A DNA stretch of 64,000 bases from Coniferiporia sulphurascens (Eukaryota > Basidiomycota > Agaricomycetes > Hymenochaetales > Hymenochaetaceae): the NCBI GenBank assembly GCA_002794785.1, contig NBBA01000025.1, forward strand, positions 62,001-126,000. Direction: 5' to 3'. Below are positions 55,194 through 64,000 of the stretch, piece by piece. A program made the translations under genes and the position numbers. The notes under the pieces were generated by a model. It saw only the letters and a program-made list of their open reading frames with translations, searched no databases and was not told the DNA's origin. Every line of letters begins with the position of its first letter. The first letter of the stretch is position 1.

Positions 55194-57038
55194 TTACATT
55201 TGAGTTACCGAAATTGAACGCTGGGCTGAGGAACGCCGTGTTAACCTCTGAAAGCGATGGCTCAGACTGGACCTACTGTTGCGAGTGAGGGAAGTAATAG
55301 GTGTCATTGGATTGACAGACTCGACCTCGTACCATATCGCATGCGGGGCAAGCGGCGCCGGGCATGCACCTGACGCAGAAGTTGGCGTCACAGACTGATC
55401 ACTTTCCGCTGGGGCAGAAGAGGGAGCAAAAGGGTTGATAAAACCCTCTGCAACAGCACCAACGAAACCGTCGAAGCCACCGAAGAGTGATTGGTTCTGG
55501 CCAACATGCTGCTGAGTTTGTTGCTGTTGGTTGAAGTCGAACGGGGCACCGCTGTGCTGCGTGAAATGCTGGTGCGTAAAGCTGCTGGCGTTACCGTCAA
55601 AATGATAACCAGGGAATGCGCCTGAGGCAAGCTGGTGCTGCGGACTGGGTTGTGTAGAGCTTGCACGATGTTCGAGCTGACCAAGCTGGTGCTGGCATGC
55701 AGCACGCGTGCCCATACCCATCGTGTTCATGCCTATGCCACTGAAACCCATGCCCATAGACATCTGTCCAAATCCTGTGTACGGCAAGCGAGGAGAAGAT
55801 GCGCATGAAAGTGTCATGGGCATCTGCAGTTGCTGATGCACCTGCAAATGCGGCGGAAGCGCAAGCTGCGAACGACCCTCCCGCTCCTCTTCGTTCGAGG
55901 CCGGCAAGCCCGCATTGACTAGATTCATGTTGGCGTTCGGGTTCGAAGTGTACCAAGATCCGGCCAGACCACTTAAATTCGACGGAAGAGTCGGAATTGC
56001 TATCCCGTTGCCCCTGTTGGCAGACACGGTACTAGGCAGTGCCTGTGCAAGTGCGGGATTTGCGAAGTTGAAAGGGTCGGCGTGCGGATAAGAGTTATAG
56101 GAATAATTGTAGGCCTCGTTCAGCGGAGGAACCGAGCTCGAACGGCGATGACCGAGATGATTGTGTGCTGCGCGCACTTGCTGGCGGCATACGGCCATTG
56201 CGCACCCCTTCTCCTGCGTGCCAAGTGATAACTGACGCTCATCCTTATTCTCCTCCACAATCCCAAGCTCTTCGCGCTCAATGCGTTCATGTTCTGCTTT
56301 CTCGGCAGCCAAACGCGCTGCCTGACGCTTGTGCTTCTTTTCGGGGTCGTGCTTAGGCTGGAAACGGTAGCCAGGGCGAAGCTTCTTGTGCTCCTCCTTT
56401 TTCTTCTCCGCCAATTCCTCCCAGACCTTCTTATCTGCGGCAGGCAGTGCTTTCCAGCAGTTACCTACGGAAATAAGTCGGTAAGAATCAGGATGCAAAT
56501 AATGAGCGTGTTATAAAGGAAATTATGTAATGGAGCGGTATCGCCATGGAAAGACCACCAGCAGTAATCGCGGAAAAATGCGGGGTCAGAGAAAACACAC
56601 ACCGACAATCTTAGAGAGTGAGTTGTGGTTAGTCTCGGTTGAGCCCGGAACATGCCGTTGATGAACGAAGTTCTGACGGAAAAGCATGAACGCATTCAGG
56701 GGACGAGGAATATGTTCGGCGCTGTCCTTGCGTCCGCCGCGACGACGAGGACACGATGGCGCAGAGACAGGCGTCATTGGAACGATCTCGTCACCCTCCA
56801 CGTTAGCATCAGCTCCATCGGCACTGCCGACATTAGCGTTGAGACTTGAAGTGGAACTGGGTGATGCGGGTCGGGAGGATAGCTGATGGGGGTGACATTG
56901 GTTGCAAAGGTGTAATTCGTCGCAGAAGAAACTGATCGCACCGCGGATTTGCAGAGGTGGGACTTCAGAGGGAAGGATGGACTGGAGGTGTGCATGGTAG
57001 TCTGAGAGGCCCCATGTTGTGAATATTGGGAGCTGCAT
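55194..57038 (-). CDS. HMG-box transcription factor (fungal MATA-type HMG)
   Basis: Two exons, 57,038-56,603 and 56,464-55,194, joined over a 138-bp intron (GTGTGT...CCGTAG) that splits the HMG box. About 568 residues if the ATG at 57,038 (MQLPIFTTWG) is the start; the frame stays open upstream, so the start is uncertain. The box reads HIPRPLNAFMLFRQNFVHQR ... SLSKIVG then NCWKALPAADKKVWEELAEK ... YRFQPKHDP, near residues 130-215. A basic/acidic helix and a long Gln, Asn, Met and Pro-rich tail follow, typical of an activation region. Proteins of this type bind DNA sequence-specifically; some act in mating and fruiting. Whether this one does is not known. Confidence 0.82.
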
Positions 57039-57327
57039 GTTATTGTAGTATGCGCTGTGAGTATTTCGTGAGCCAGAGCCCGATGGACCACCAGAGTTCC
57101 CAGAGCTATTGGCGTTTTGCGTGCCATGGTTGTGCGTTGTCGAGTTATGTTGGCTTTGTTTAAGTGCCGACTGCAGTGCATGTCGACTCTGGGTATTAGA
57201 GCCAGATTTACCTCGATAAGTGTACTGATTTGGATGCTTCTTAGTGGCTAACGACCCTTGTATTAGCGATTGGATGGCGAACAGTGTCAGCTTCGAGCGA
57301 GTAAGTTGGAGAAGTGGTAAAACGCAC

Positions 57328-57545
57328 CCTGCTTTTCGGCGAAATGGATAGCATCCTCTTTTGAGCGGAACGACATACGTGTGCCGTGCACGTAATCCGC
57401 ACTTGAGGTGCACATACATCTGTTCAGCTTGGACCCAGGAAACAGTTTGCACTGAGTTACTTACGAGCTTGCCCATCCCATAAGCAGGTTCTCCCATCAT
57501 CCGCCTCCCTGCAGAATGTCAAAGTCGATCCTCCACTTTTCTCCT
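57328..57545 (-). pseudogene. NDUFS4 (complex I 18/21-kDa subunit) gene fragment
   Basis: Two exon blocks on the minus strand, 57,535-57,465 and 57,401-57,328, flank a 63-bp GT...AG intron. They encode KWRIDFDILQGGG, then WENLLMGWASS, then ADYVHGTRMSFRSKEDAIHF and AEKQG, the conserved core of NDUFS4 (NADH-ubiquinone oxidoreductase iron-sulfur subunit 4). A TGA at 57,497-57,499 replaces the Arg of GRWEN (CGA to TGA). The N-terminus and the last ~30 residues are missing. The intron is kept, so it arose by DNA duplication, not by reverse transcription. A working copy should exist elsewhere. Confidence 0.78.
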
Positions 57546-58085
57546 TGTGCACCTCTGCTCTGCATCGTACTCTGTGTTGGCTTGTAGACTCTCACGGTCC
57601 TGTGTCGCAGCTCACCTGTTCACCTTATTCAGTATCGTTTGCGATGGATATACCCGAGACAAGAAGACAGACCAGGAGCGCCACTGATAATGTCTGCAGT
57701 GACCGCATCTTTTGGTGGAACGGTCATTGTAACCTCGGATGCCATTGCTTGAGCAACCTCTATGTCAGTGCAGAGGTACTTTGGAAGTGGGCAAGGGCGG
57801 ATCCTGAGAATACAGCATTATGGCCATTGGTGGTGAATGTGACAGAAGGGTTCCTGCAGTGGCTCATCAATGGAGCAGCCTAGGATTCATCTACGTTGTC
57901 TTTGGTGCATTTTGTGCAGGCAGCAGTCAAGTTCAACAACGAGGACACAACAGAGTGGACAGAGGAGTGGGCATCAGGCTCTTTGGTGGGTGGAGGGAGG
58001 GGGGACGTGTCTGGAGATGGAGAGCCTGTGAACCACTGCAGTCCCCCTGGCGCAGTCAGCCATGGGAATTGTGACACTTATTAGG
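57546..58085 (+). other. Open stretches of unknown nature
   Basis: An ORF of 112 codons (57,545-57,883; inner start MDIPETRRQTRSATDNVC at 57,641) and an overlapping 84-codon ORF follow. They have no domain I recognise and no signal peptide. The region may hold the divergent promoter of the HMG-box gene. I would not call a gene. Confidence 0.25.
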
Positions 58086-58107
58086 AAAAAATAATAAAAA
58101 CCCACTT

Positions 58108-58168
58108 GCTTTCACTGGGCTCGAACCCAGGACTTGGCCCTCCCACTGCATCATCCAGGGGAGAAAGC
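58108..58168 (-). ncRNA. tRNA-like element with B box (tRNA relic or SINE head)
   Basis: The minus strand has a good T-arm, CTGGGTTCGAGCCCAG, that includes a Pol III B box. A 7-base outer stem pairs GCTTTCT with TGAAAGC with one mismatch, and a T-rich run (TTTTTATTATTTTTT) comes after. At 61 nt it is too short for a full tRNA because the anticodon arm is missing. It could be a tRNA pseudogene or the head of a SINE. Confidence 0.35.
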
Positions 58169-58299
58169 AACAAAACATAAGATAAAATAAAATAGAGAAG
58201 GGTAGCATTATTCATGCCATACTCAATACCACTGGAACCTAGGGAACCTAGAGAACAAGACTTAATATCATCTCAGTATCTGTGCCATTCCCAGTAGCA

Positions 58300-58396
58300 G
58301 ATGCATAAGGTTCGGAAACCCGAAAGCACCTGACTCTAAACGAGCCTCCATACGGTTCGGAAACCACTCAACCACTGAGCCATTCTGGCCATGGAA
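58300..58396 (-). repeat. Possible SINE-like segment with an A-box motif
   Basis: The minus strand reads TGGCTCAGTGGTTGAGTGG, very like a tRNA A box and D arm, and about 60 bases later GGGTTTCCGAACC, a weak B-box match. The phrase GGTTTCCGAACC occurs twice. No clear acceptor stem or target duplication was found. Confidence 0.3.
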
Positions 58397-58572
58397 ACTC
58401 CCTTTACAACAGGTCCTATAACCCCCTTATGACAAATCAGATTACGGATGCTCACTAAACTTTCCACTGTAATTCCTCCCGAAGTAATTAGAACAATTAT
58501 TACATTTCATCTAATGTTACTAGTAACAAACTGTAACATAGTCCACCCCACAGATCTGTCTGTTGGTGCATC

Positions 58573-60331
58573 ATGAATACCAACCGTGAACTATATTGCA
58601 CCCTCCTCATGGCTTTCAGTCTCCTTATTCTCACTTCAAACGCCTTGGCCGCACCGGCATTGTCACGCCTGGCTGAGGAGCATCGTCTTCGTCCTCTGTT
58701 GCGGCAGCTAGCGATGTCGCAAACTCTGTCACCTCAAGCTTTGTCACGAAAGCCACTCCCATCACAAGTTCCTCGGCAAAGGTTACTACCCATGCTGCAA
58801 GCTCCTCAGCGAAGGCTACCCACGCTGCAAGCTCCTCGGCAAAGGCCACTCAGGCCGTGAGCTCTTCCGCGAAGGCCGTGAGCTCGTCAGCGAAGGCCAC
58901 TCATGCTGCGAGCCCTTCTGCGAAAGTGACTACACTTCCGTGAAGTTGAGTGCTGCTGGGAAGTCCACTGGTGCTTCCAAGGCTACCGGCACATCCCTGG
59001 CTGCGGCCCCTAGCGCGACCGCCAAGTCGTCCACAGCTGCTAGCTTCGGAAGCTGCAAGTCGCCCGAGGTCAAGTTTGCGGCTGGCCTCGATGGACGTAA
59101 GGAGACATCCTTCGCCCCTGTTAACACAAGTGAGTCCAGTCTAAACACCCCTGTCTGCGCACTTCAGACTAATAATTATTTCGTCTCAGACTCTTTCAAC
59201 CATGGCTCTGCCGACGCAATCACGGTCATCACCGATTTCATATGCCAACAGCTGCAATCCAAGTGCAAGGTGAACGCCACTATGATTGCAGACTGCAAGA
59301 CCGGCACCACTGCTGCGAATGCAGCTGCCACGGACACCGGTGCGCAGGCCGATGCGTTTAATGCTGCGTTTGGCATTAAGTCCAACTTTGCGAACATGGC
59401 TGCTGTCAACAACCAGGGAAAGACAGTTGGTGGATCTTCGGCGACGGCTGCCTTGTCATCCACTTTAACCAATGGCGCTGTAGCATCGTCCACGGCTGTA
59501 GCATCGTCCTCGTCTGTAGTAGCGTCCTTGTCTGTAGTGTCGTCTTCGTCTGCGGCTTCATCCACGTCCTCAAGCTCTGCCGGCTGCTCCAGCGCTGAGC
59601 AGTCTTTGAACGGTGCATATTTTATTCTTCCGCTATAAAAAAAGTATGGATACTCGAGGCTGACATGCACTTTTATGTAGTTCTTGACCCGGCTGTAATT
59701 GCCACTGGCTTTGCTCAGGACGGACAGGCAACCCCCGCAGCAGGCCAGGTTGTGTCGCTCACTTCAACAAACAACTTCATCAACTTCTGCCTGACAGTCA
59801 ACAAGCCCATAACAAACGGACAGCAGATCAAGACAGGCTCGTGCAACCCTCAGGCCGCCCCCATGGGTGTCATTGCAGTGATGACCAACATGCTGAGCTC
59901 CAAGTTCACGTTCCCCACCAACTTCGGCTCAGTCAAGGCGAACATGGCGCTCACGATCTCGATGGCAATCAACAACCTCGAGACTGGCAACTTTGTGAAC
60001 GCAGACTCGAACTACTACTCGGCACCCCAGCAGGTGAACAGCACAGGCGACATCATCAGCCACTCGCACGTCGTTATCGAGCAGATCGACTCACTCAACT
60101 CGACGGCGCTCTCCAACCCGACCAAGTTTGCGTTCTTCAAGGGCATCAATGGTGCGGCTGTGAACAGCCTGCGTTGTTAGTGTTGTCACTGCTGACGTTA
60201 CGGATGGCCTGCCCGCTGGCATTTACCGCATGGCATTGATCAACGCAGCTACAAACCACCAGCCGGTGCTTGTCGCAGTCGCGCAGCACGGTTCGCTTGA
60301 TGACATGGTGTACTTCACTGTCACGAACTAA
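58573..60331 (+). pseudogene. Secreted protein gene of a mushroom family, frameshifted
   Basis: Starts with a clear signal peptide (MNTNRELYCTLLMAFSLLIL, then TSNALAAPA). A Ser/Ala/Lys/Thr repeat region (SSSAKATHAA units) follows in another frame. Then comes the conserved domain GSCKSPEVKFAAGLDGRKE, FAPVNTNSFNHGSADAITVI, with an intron at 59,130-59,189. A second intron probably lies at about 59,613-59,680. The C-terminal domain (NNFINFCLTVNKPITNGQQI, SHSHVVIEQIDSLNST, FAFFKGINGAAVNS) continues one frame over as VTADVTDGLPAGIYR to HGSLDDMVYFTVTN, stop 60,329-60,331. Frame breaks near 58,690, 58,935 and 60,175 suggest decay. The function of this extracellular family is unknown. Confidence 0.65.
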
Positions 60332-60796
60332 GCGTGTCGTAGTGCACCATGGCACCGTCACCCCCAGCGCCGACTGGCCCAAACTCCATGTAATTTATTT
60401 GATGTTGTTTGTTATTTCGGGCATTCTGTACATCTGTGTCTATTTCCCGTTGCATTTGGTTTCGAATTTGCTTCTTTTTTCTTTTAAATTCGGTTGTGTT
60501 ATTGATACCTCTGCATTTGATTCCAGGCGGATTTGAGCCCAGGGGTGTACTGTTCCTGGGTGCAGTGATAGTAGTAGTCAACGGCCTGCCTTGATGGCAA
60601 ACCAGGTGTGGGGGCACCGGTCTCGTTATTTTCTGGTTTCTACAATATAATTGTATTGGAGATGGAAATACATGGGTATGAGAGCATATGCACAGCGGGT
60701 GAATAAGAGTGAGAAAATAAGTCAGTTATTGTGAATAAGTACCTAGTGGCTGAGACGAACCATCACAGGCATGATCGACTGTCTCAGTAGTGGGAC
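60332..60796. other. Intergenic interval
   Basis: No gene recognised. A GGCGGATTTGAGCCCAGG phrase near 60,528 resembles a Pol III B box but has no partner A box or stem. T-rich tracts near 60,470 could belong to the 3' end of the upstream gene. Confidence 0.35.
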
Positions 60797-61430
60797 ATGC
60801 AGAAAAGTGTCTTGCTCATTGCCCTCCTCCTTATCTTCCCCGCATTGGTATGCGGGTTGAGAGCCAGCAGGCCGCCCCAGTGTACACTTTGCACACACGC
60901 TTGACAACGGTCACTGCGTCCTCAACATCCCCTGCCGTTGTCTCTGCCTCCGCAGAGGTATGCCATGTGTTTCCATCCTCATCAGATCTCTGCATTGATC
61001 GCTCATTTCCCAACCCCTCCTGCGAAAACCTCCTTCTGTCTTCGAAAAAAGCCTGTTGATGGGGGACACTGATGTTGACCTACCCGTAGAGAGATTATGC
61101 CGCAAATGCTCACACACTTTGGGCCACCCGGGCCACTGCCAGTGCCAGTGCCAGCGCCAGTGCCTACACTCACCACACTCCGTCTGCCCGCTTGCACCAG
61201 AACCTACGCACGATGCACACATTGAGCGGCAGCACGTCTGTCTTGCTCGGTCACACAGTAAGCAGGACAACTATCAGCCCTGTTACCACAGGTTCAAGCC
61301 CCGGTGCTTCGTCTGCAGTGCATTCCTTGTGCTCACGGTTGAGCTCGCCGCCACCCGCTTTGGACCTGTTTTCGGAGCTACTGAAACCGACTGGTTCCTC
61401 AGCTTTCTTGTCCTTTCCTGAATCATTTGT
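60797..61430 (+). pseudogene. Possible decayed secreted Ser/Thr-rich protein gene
   Basis: ATG 60,797 opens a good signal peptide (MQKSVLLIALLLIFPALVCG) but the frame stops after 35 codons. Adjacent frames carry Ser/Thr/Val-rich stretches typical of secreted fungal proteins: TLHTRLTTVTASSTSPAVVS near 60,890 and VSRTTISPVTTGSSPGASSA near 61,260. A GCCAGTGCCAGTGCCAGC repeat lies at 61,137-61,160. No domain is recognisable. It may be a degraded or unspliced gene. Confidence 0.3.
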
Positions 61431-61693
61431 ATGTCCTTTTTGTATAACTGATTGGTTAGCATGCTGAATGAAACTTGAGCAACCATCACCTTCATCCATG
61501 GAAACTGTATACTGTTTCGATAGGGAAAGGACTGTGGTTTCTGAGGAGGGAATGATAGTAAGAATAGGTAAAACTTGGTCACATACACATGGGTGAGATA
61601 GATGTAGAATGTATGTAGCCGATGACATGTGCCTACCGCCCGTTTAACGGCTGGCCCAACTCGAGCAGAAACCACCACCATCTCTCCTCTATC

Positions 61694-63591
61694 ATGCCAC
61701 CAGCAACTAGAAACATTCCGTCAGATGCAACCAAGTACAAGAATGGTAGACCAAAGCTGCCAACTCGAGAAGAAGTCATTGCAAAAGCTGTGGCTAATGC
61801 AACTTTTGAGCCTACTGTTGGTTCCAAGCAAGCTGCAGCTTCATGTCCAAACCATGTCCAAGCAACACTACAGGCTCATGATAAAGCAGCAGGAGAGGCT
61901 ATAAAGCCGAGTGAGGAGCATACACTGGCGACAGAGACCAATCCAGGTATGTTGCAAATTGTGCATGCAGTTGCTGACTCATCCCTCATCTTCGGACTTG
62001 ACACAGCCACTGGAGGCCAATCAGAGTCAATCCAAGCCATGAAAAAAAAGCAGAAGGATTTCCAAGTGAGATTTAAATCTTTCTTAATTTTAGCTAGTTA
62101 GTTTGATGTTTTTTTTGAAGGGAATGACTAGACAAGAGAAGAAGGATTACCATGCAAGCCATCATCTTGCTCAAGTTAAAGCTGCAGATGATGGTGCAGT
62201 ACATCAGCAGCATCCCAAGGCTTCCAAGGCTCGGACAGAACAGAAAGCTCAGGTTACTGAGAATAACAACCAAAGGACCAAAGAAATTGCATCTTGTGCA
62301 AACACATTTATCTGCTGGGAGCCATCTTGTGGCAAAGCCCTCTGTGGCAATGATGAGTGCACATTTCCAAGTAAGTCTATCTGATGCTTGATCTTGGACA
62401 ATATTCTGACTGTCAGCAGACAAGGAGATAACTCCTAGTAACCTAGTCATGACAAGGTCTATGCCAGGATCAAGAGCTGCAGATGTCTGTGTTACCTTCT
62501 GTCCTCTCTCTTGTATCAACTACTAATTCTAGGTTGAAACAGGGCTTCATTCCCACTATTTCAATTTATCAGCACCTCAAATGTGTCAGCAAATACGCCC
62601 TTGCTCGGCTTGCAGACCCAAGTACCTATCACCTCTCCAGATTCCTTGATGATGAGCAGGAAGCCGATATCAAGTTAGCAATTTCTGATGCTGTTTCTTG
62701 GGTGTCCAAAAACCCTCGCCAGTCCCCAAGTTCCCAGGACATCAGTGCACCCTTGCACAAGTCTAGCCTCTCTAAGAGGCAGTTTAAGCGCTTGCTCAGG
62801 TCTGGAAAGAAATCTGCAGCAGCATTTCATGCTGAACATACTGCACTTTCCCAGAATCTAAGGCACAAAGCAGAAAGGGCTGCCAAGCATGCAGCACAGA
62901 AGGCTGAGAAAGCACTCAGGGCAGATGCTAGGATGGCCAGGGAAGAGACAGCACAAATCAAGGCAGAGGCTGAGAAAATTAAAGCTGAGCTCACAAAGAC
63001 AGTGGAGGAAAAGGAGGAGATGGAAAGGAAGCTAAAGAGCTCAAAGGACCTTGCAGATCTGCTGGCAGGCCTTCTTAGCAGGGCAGACCAAAAGAGACTT
63101 GCACAGAGACTCAAGAAGAAGCTGACCATAGCCCATGGCATCAAGCTGCAAGACATGGCTCATTTTGACACTATGCAACTTCACACCTTAATCCTGCATA
63201 CCCATGAAGTCATTCAAAACAGTGACAGTATCAGGGGACTCATTAGGGATGCCATCGAGAAAGCACATCCTAGGGAAGGAGATATCTATGTTAAGAAAAT
63301 GGAGTACAGAGCCAATAAAGGTACAGTATGGATTTTTTGATACATATAACATACTAACGTCCTGTATTTCTCACAGGACCCCATGGATATATTTCTCAGG
63401 GTTTCAGGGGAGAAAGTTCTAAGAGCCTTATTGAATCCTTTGAGAAGGGATTGTATTTGGTCGATTCAGAGGTGGACTGGAAGGAGGGAATGGATGTTGA
63501 GAATTCTGGAGACAATGAGGCTGAGGGCCCTGTGGAAATGGAGGTTGATGAGCTGGAGAATTTGATAGCTGAAGCTGCACAGCTTGAGTGA
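61694..63591 (+). CDS. Spliced gene of unknown function with a coiled coil
   Basis: Starts MPPATRNIPSDATKYKNGRP at 61,694. Exon 1 ends at 62,065. Exon 2 is 62,121-62,370. Exon 3 begins near 62,457 (3' splice site uncertain) and ends at 63,320. Exon 4 is 63,377-63,591 with a TGA stop. Introns end GT...AG and three of four junctions keep frame cleanly. Exon 2 has a Cys pair pattern (CANTFICWEPSCGKALC). Exon 3 holds a long Ala/Lys/Glu-rich helix from about FHAEHTALSQNLRHKAERAA to EEKEEMERKLKSSKDLADLL, surely a coiled coil. The C-terminus is acidic (MEVDELENLIAEAAQLE). I do not recognise the family. It sits just before a transposase-like zinc-finger ORF, so it could be an accessory gene of a DNA transposon. 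Confidence 0.6.
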
Positions 63592-63728
63592 TATAATTGA
63601 AGGGAGATAGATAATTAGATAATCATGCTGACATATCTTGACTTTGAAATACATCCCCACTCAGTCCATTTTCCCACACCTACCTTGATCTTAAACCACC
63701 ATCATCCCTTGTCAATTACTCTACAATC
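63592..63728. promoter_or_regulatory. Short intergenic gap between two same-strand genes
   Basis: A 137-bp A/T-rich gap separates the coiled-coil gene stop from the next ATG. CCACACCTACCTTGATC and CAATTACT lie upstream of that start; no clear TATA box. Confidence 0.3.
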
Positions 63729-64000
63729 ATGAACAACTTCAGACAAACCTCACTCCTCCAACAAACAAAAATTGACCGAATCTGTCCTGCCTGTGGAACT
63801 GACTTCCCATCCATTCGTGGGAGGAACATTCACCTTTCCAGGGCTGAAAGCTGCAAATGGTACAATAAAGGGAAATTTTCAGAACTTGTCTCCACATATG
63901 TTCCACAAAATGAAAACCTTGAGGATGACCCTCCCAGTGCTATAGAAGGTGATAATGCTGACCCTCTTAATTGGGATGATGGGTTTGTGATGGATGGGGA
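63729..64000 (+). CDS. N-terminus of a C2H2 zinc-finger protein, Plavaka-like transposon ORF (partial)
   Basis: Open from ATG 63,729 (MNNFRQTSLLQQTKIDRICP) to the window edge without a stop, about 90 residues. It has one zinc-finger-like motif, CPACGTDFPSIRGRNIHLS followed by an ESCKWYNKGK segment, then an acidic stretch. Plavaka-type (CACTA-like) transposases of Agaricomycetes commonly begin with such a finger. The catalytic part would lie beyond the edge, so the family call is tentative. An ordinary zinc-finger gene is possible. Confidence 0.4.
   Translation, partial: MNNFRQTSLLQQTKIDRICPACGTDFPSIRGRNIHLSRAESCKWYNKGKFSELVSTYVPQNENLEDDPPSAIEGDNADPLNWDDGFVMDG

Noticed and set aside
55194..57038. 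The HMG-box gene as the mating-type locus
   Set aside because: Mating type in Agaricomycetes is normally set by homeodomain and pheromone/receptor genes, none of which is visible here; an HMG box alone does not show it.
60520..60545. B-box-like GGCGGATTTGAGCCCAGG as a tRNA gene
   Set aside because: No A box, acceptor stem or anticodon arm can be folded around it.
61917..61966. Possible 24-bp intron (GTATGT...GCAG) in exon 1 of the coiled-coil gene
   Set aside because: Too short for a spliceosomal intron, and the frame reads through without a stop.

Overview
The window looks like a mushroom-forming basidiomycete (Agaricomycetes). The evidence is 47-65 bp introns in the unique genes, a DUF6532-type gene, an HMG-box gene of the fungal MATA type, a secreted protein family common in mushrooms, and a Plavaka-like zinc-finger ORF at the right edge. 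No bacterial features are present. Positions and family calls come from reading the sequence and the conceptual translations; no database was searched.

About 1-49,363 is a transposon island. It is built almost wholly from at least 15 copies or pieces of one LINE (non-LTR retrotransposon) family with two subfamilies, here named L1-L15. A complete element is about 6.4 kb: a short 5' leader beginning CATCCTTCTTG, ORF1 (gag-like, Pro-rich, C-terminal zinc knuckles), an ATGA overlap into ORF2 (APE endonuclease, reverse transcriptase, RNase H), a structured 3' UTR and an A-rich microsatellite tail. Copies lie tail to head, inside one another, or as inverted pieces. Two insertions can be proved by 14-bp target duplications: L9 inside L8, and L15 inside L14. 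Three copies of a 560-bp solo LTR (family A), each with a perfect 5-bp duplication, sit in ORF2 of L9, L10 and L11. A complete AT-rich Ty1/copia element (40,475-45,875, minus strand) interrupts L13. Solo LTRs of its family (family B) lie at 47,546, 50,018 and 54,081.

About 49,364-54,840 is an AT-rich border holding simple repeats and broken gene pieces: a DUF6532 gene with one in-frame stop, a SET/SMYD fragment and an amidase fragment split by a solo LTR. From about 55,194 unique genes resume: an HMG-box regulator, an NDUFS4 (complex I) fragment just upstream of it, a tRNA-like element, a frameshifted secreted-protein gene, a spliced coiled-coil gene of unknown function and the start of a zinc-finger ORF.

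Two signals run through the whole island. Where in-frame stops could be compared with sister copies, they are mostly TGA at arginine CGA sites, and the two copia LTRs differ only at CpG sites, so methylation-linked C-to-T decay is the likely mutator. The LINE 3' UTR keeps a two-hairpin RNA fold with compensatory changes between subfamilies, which suggests a selected signal read by the reverse transcriptase.
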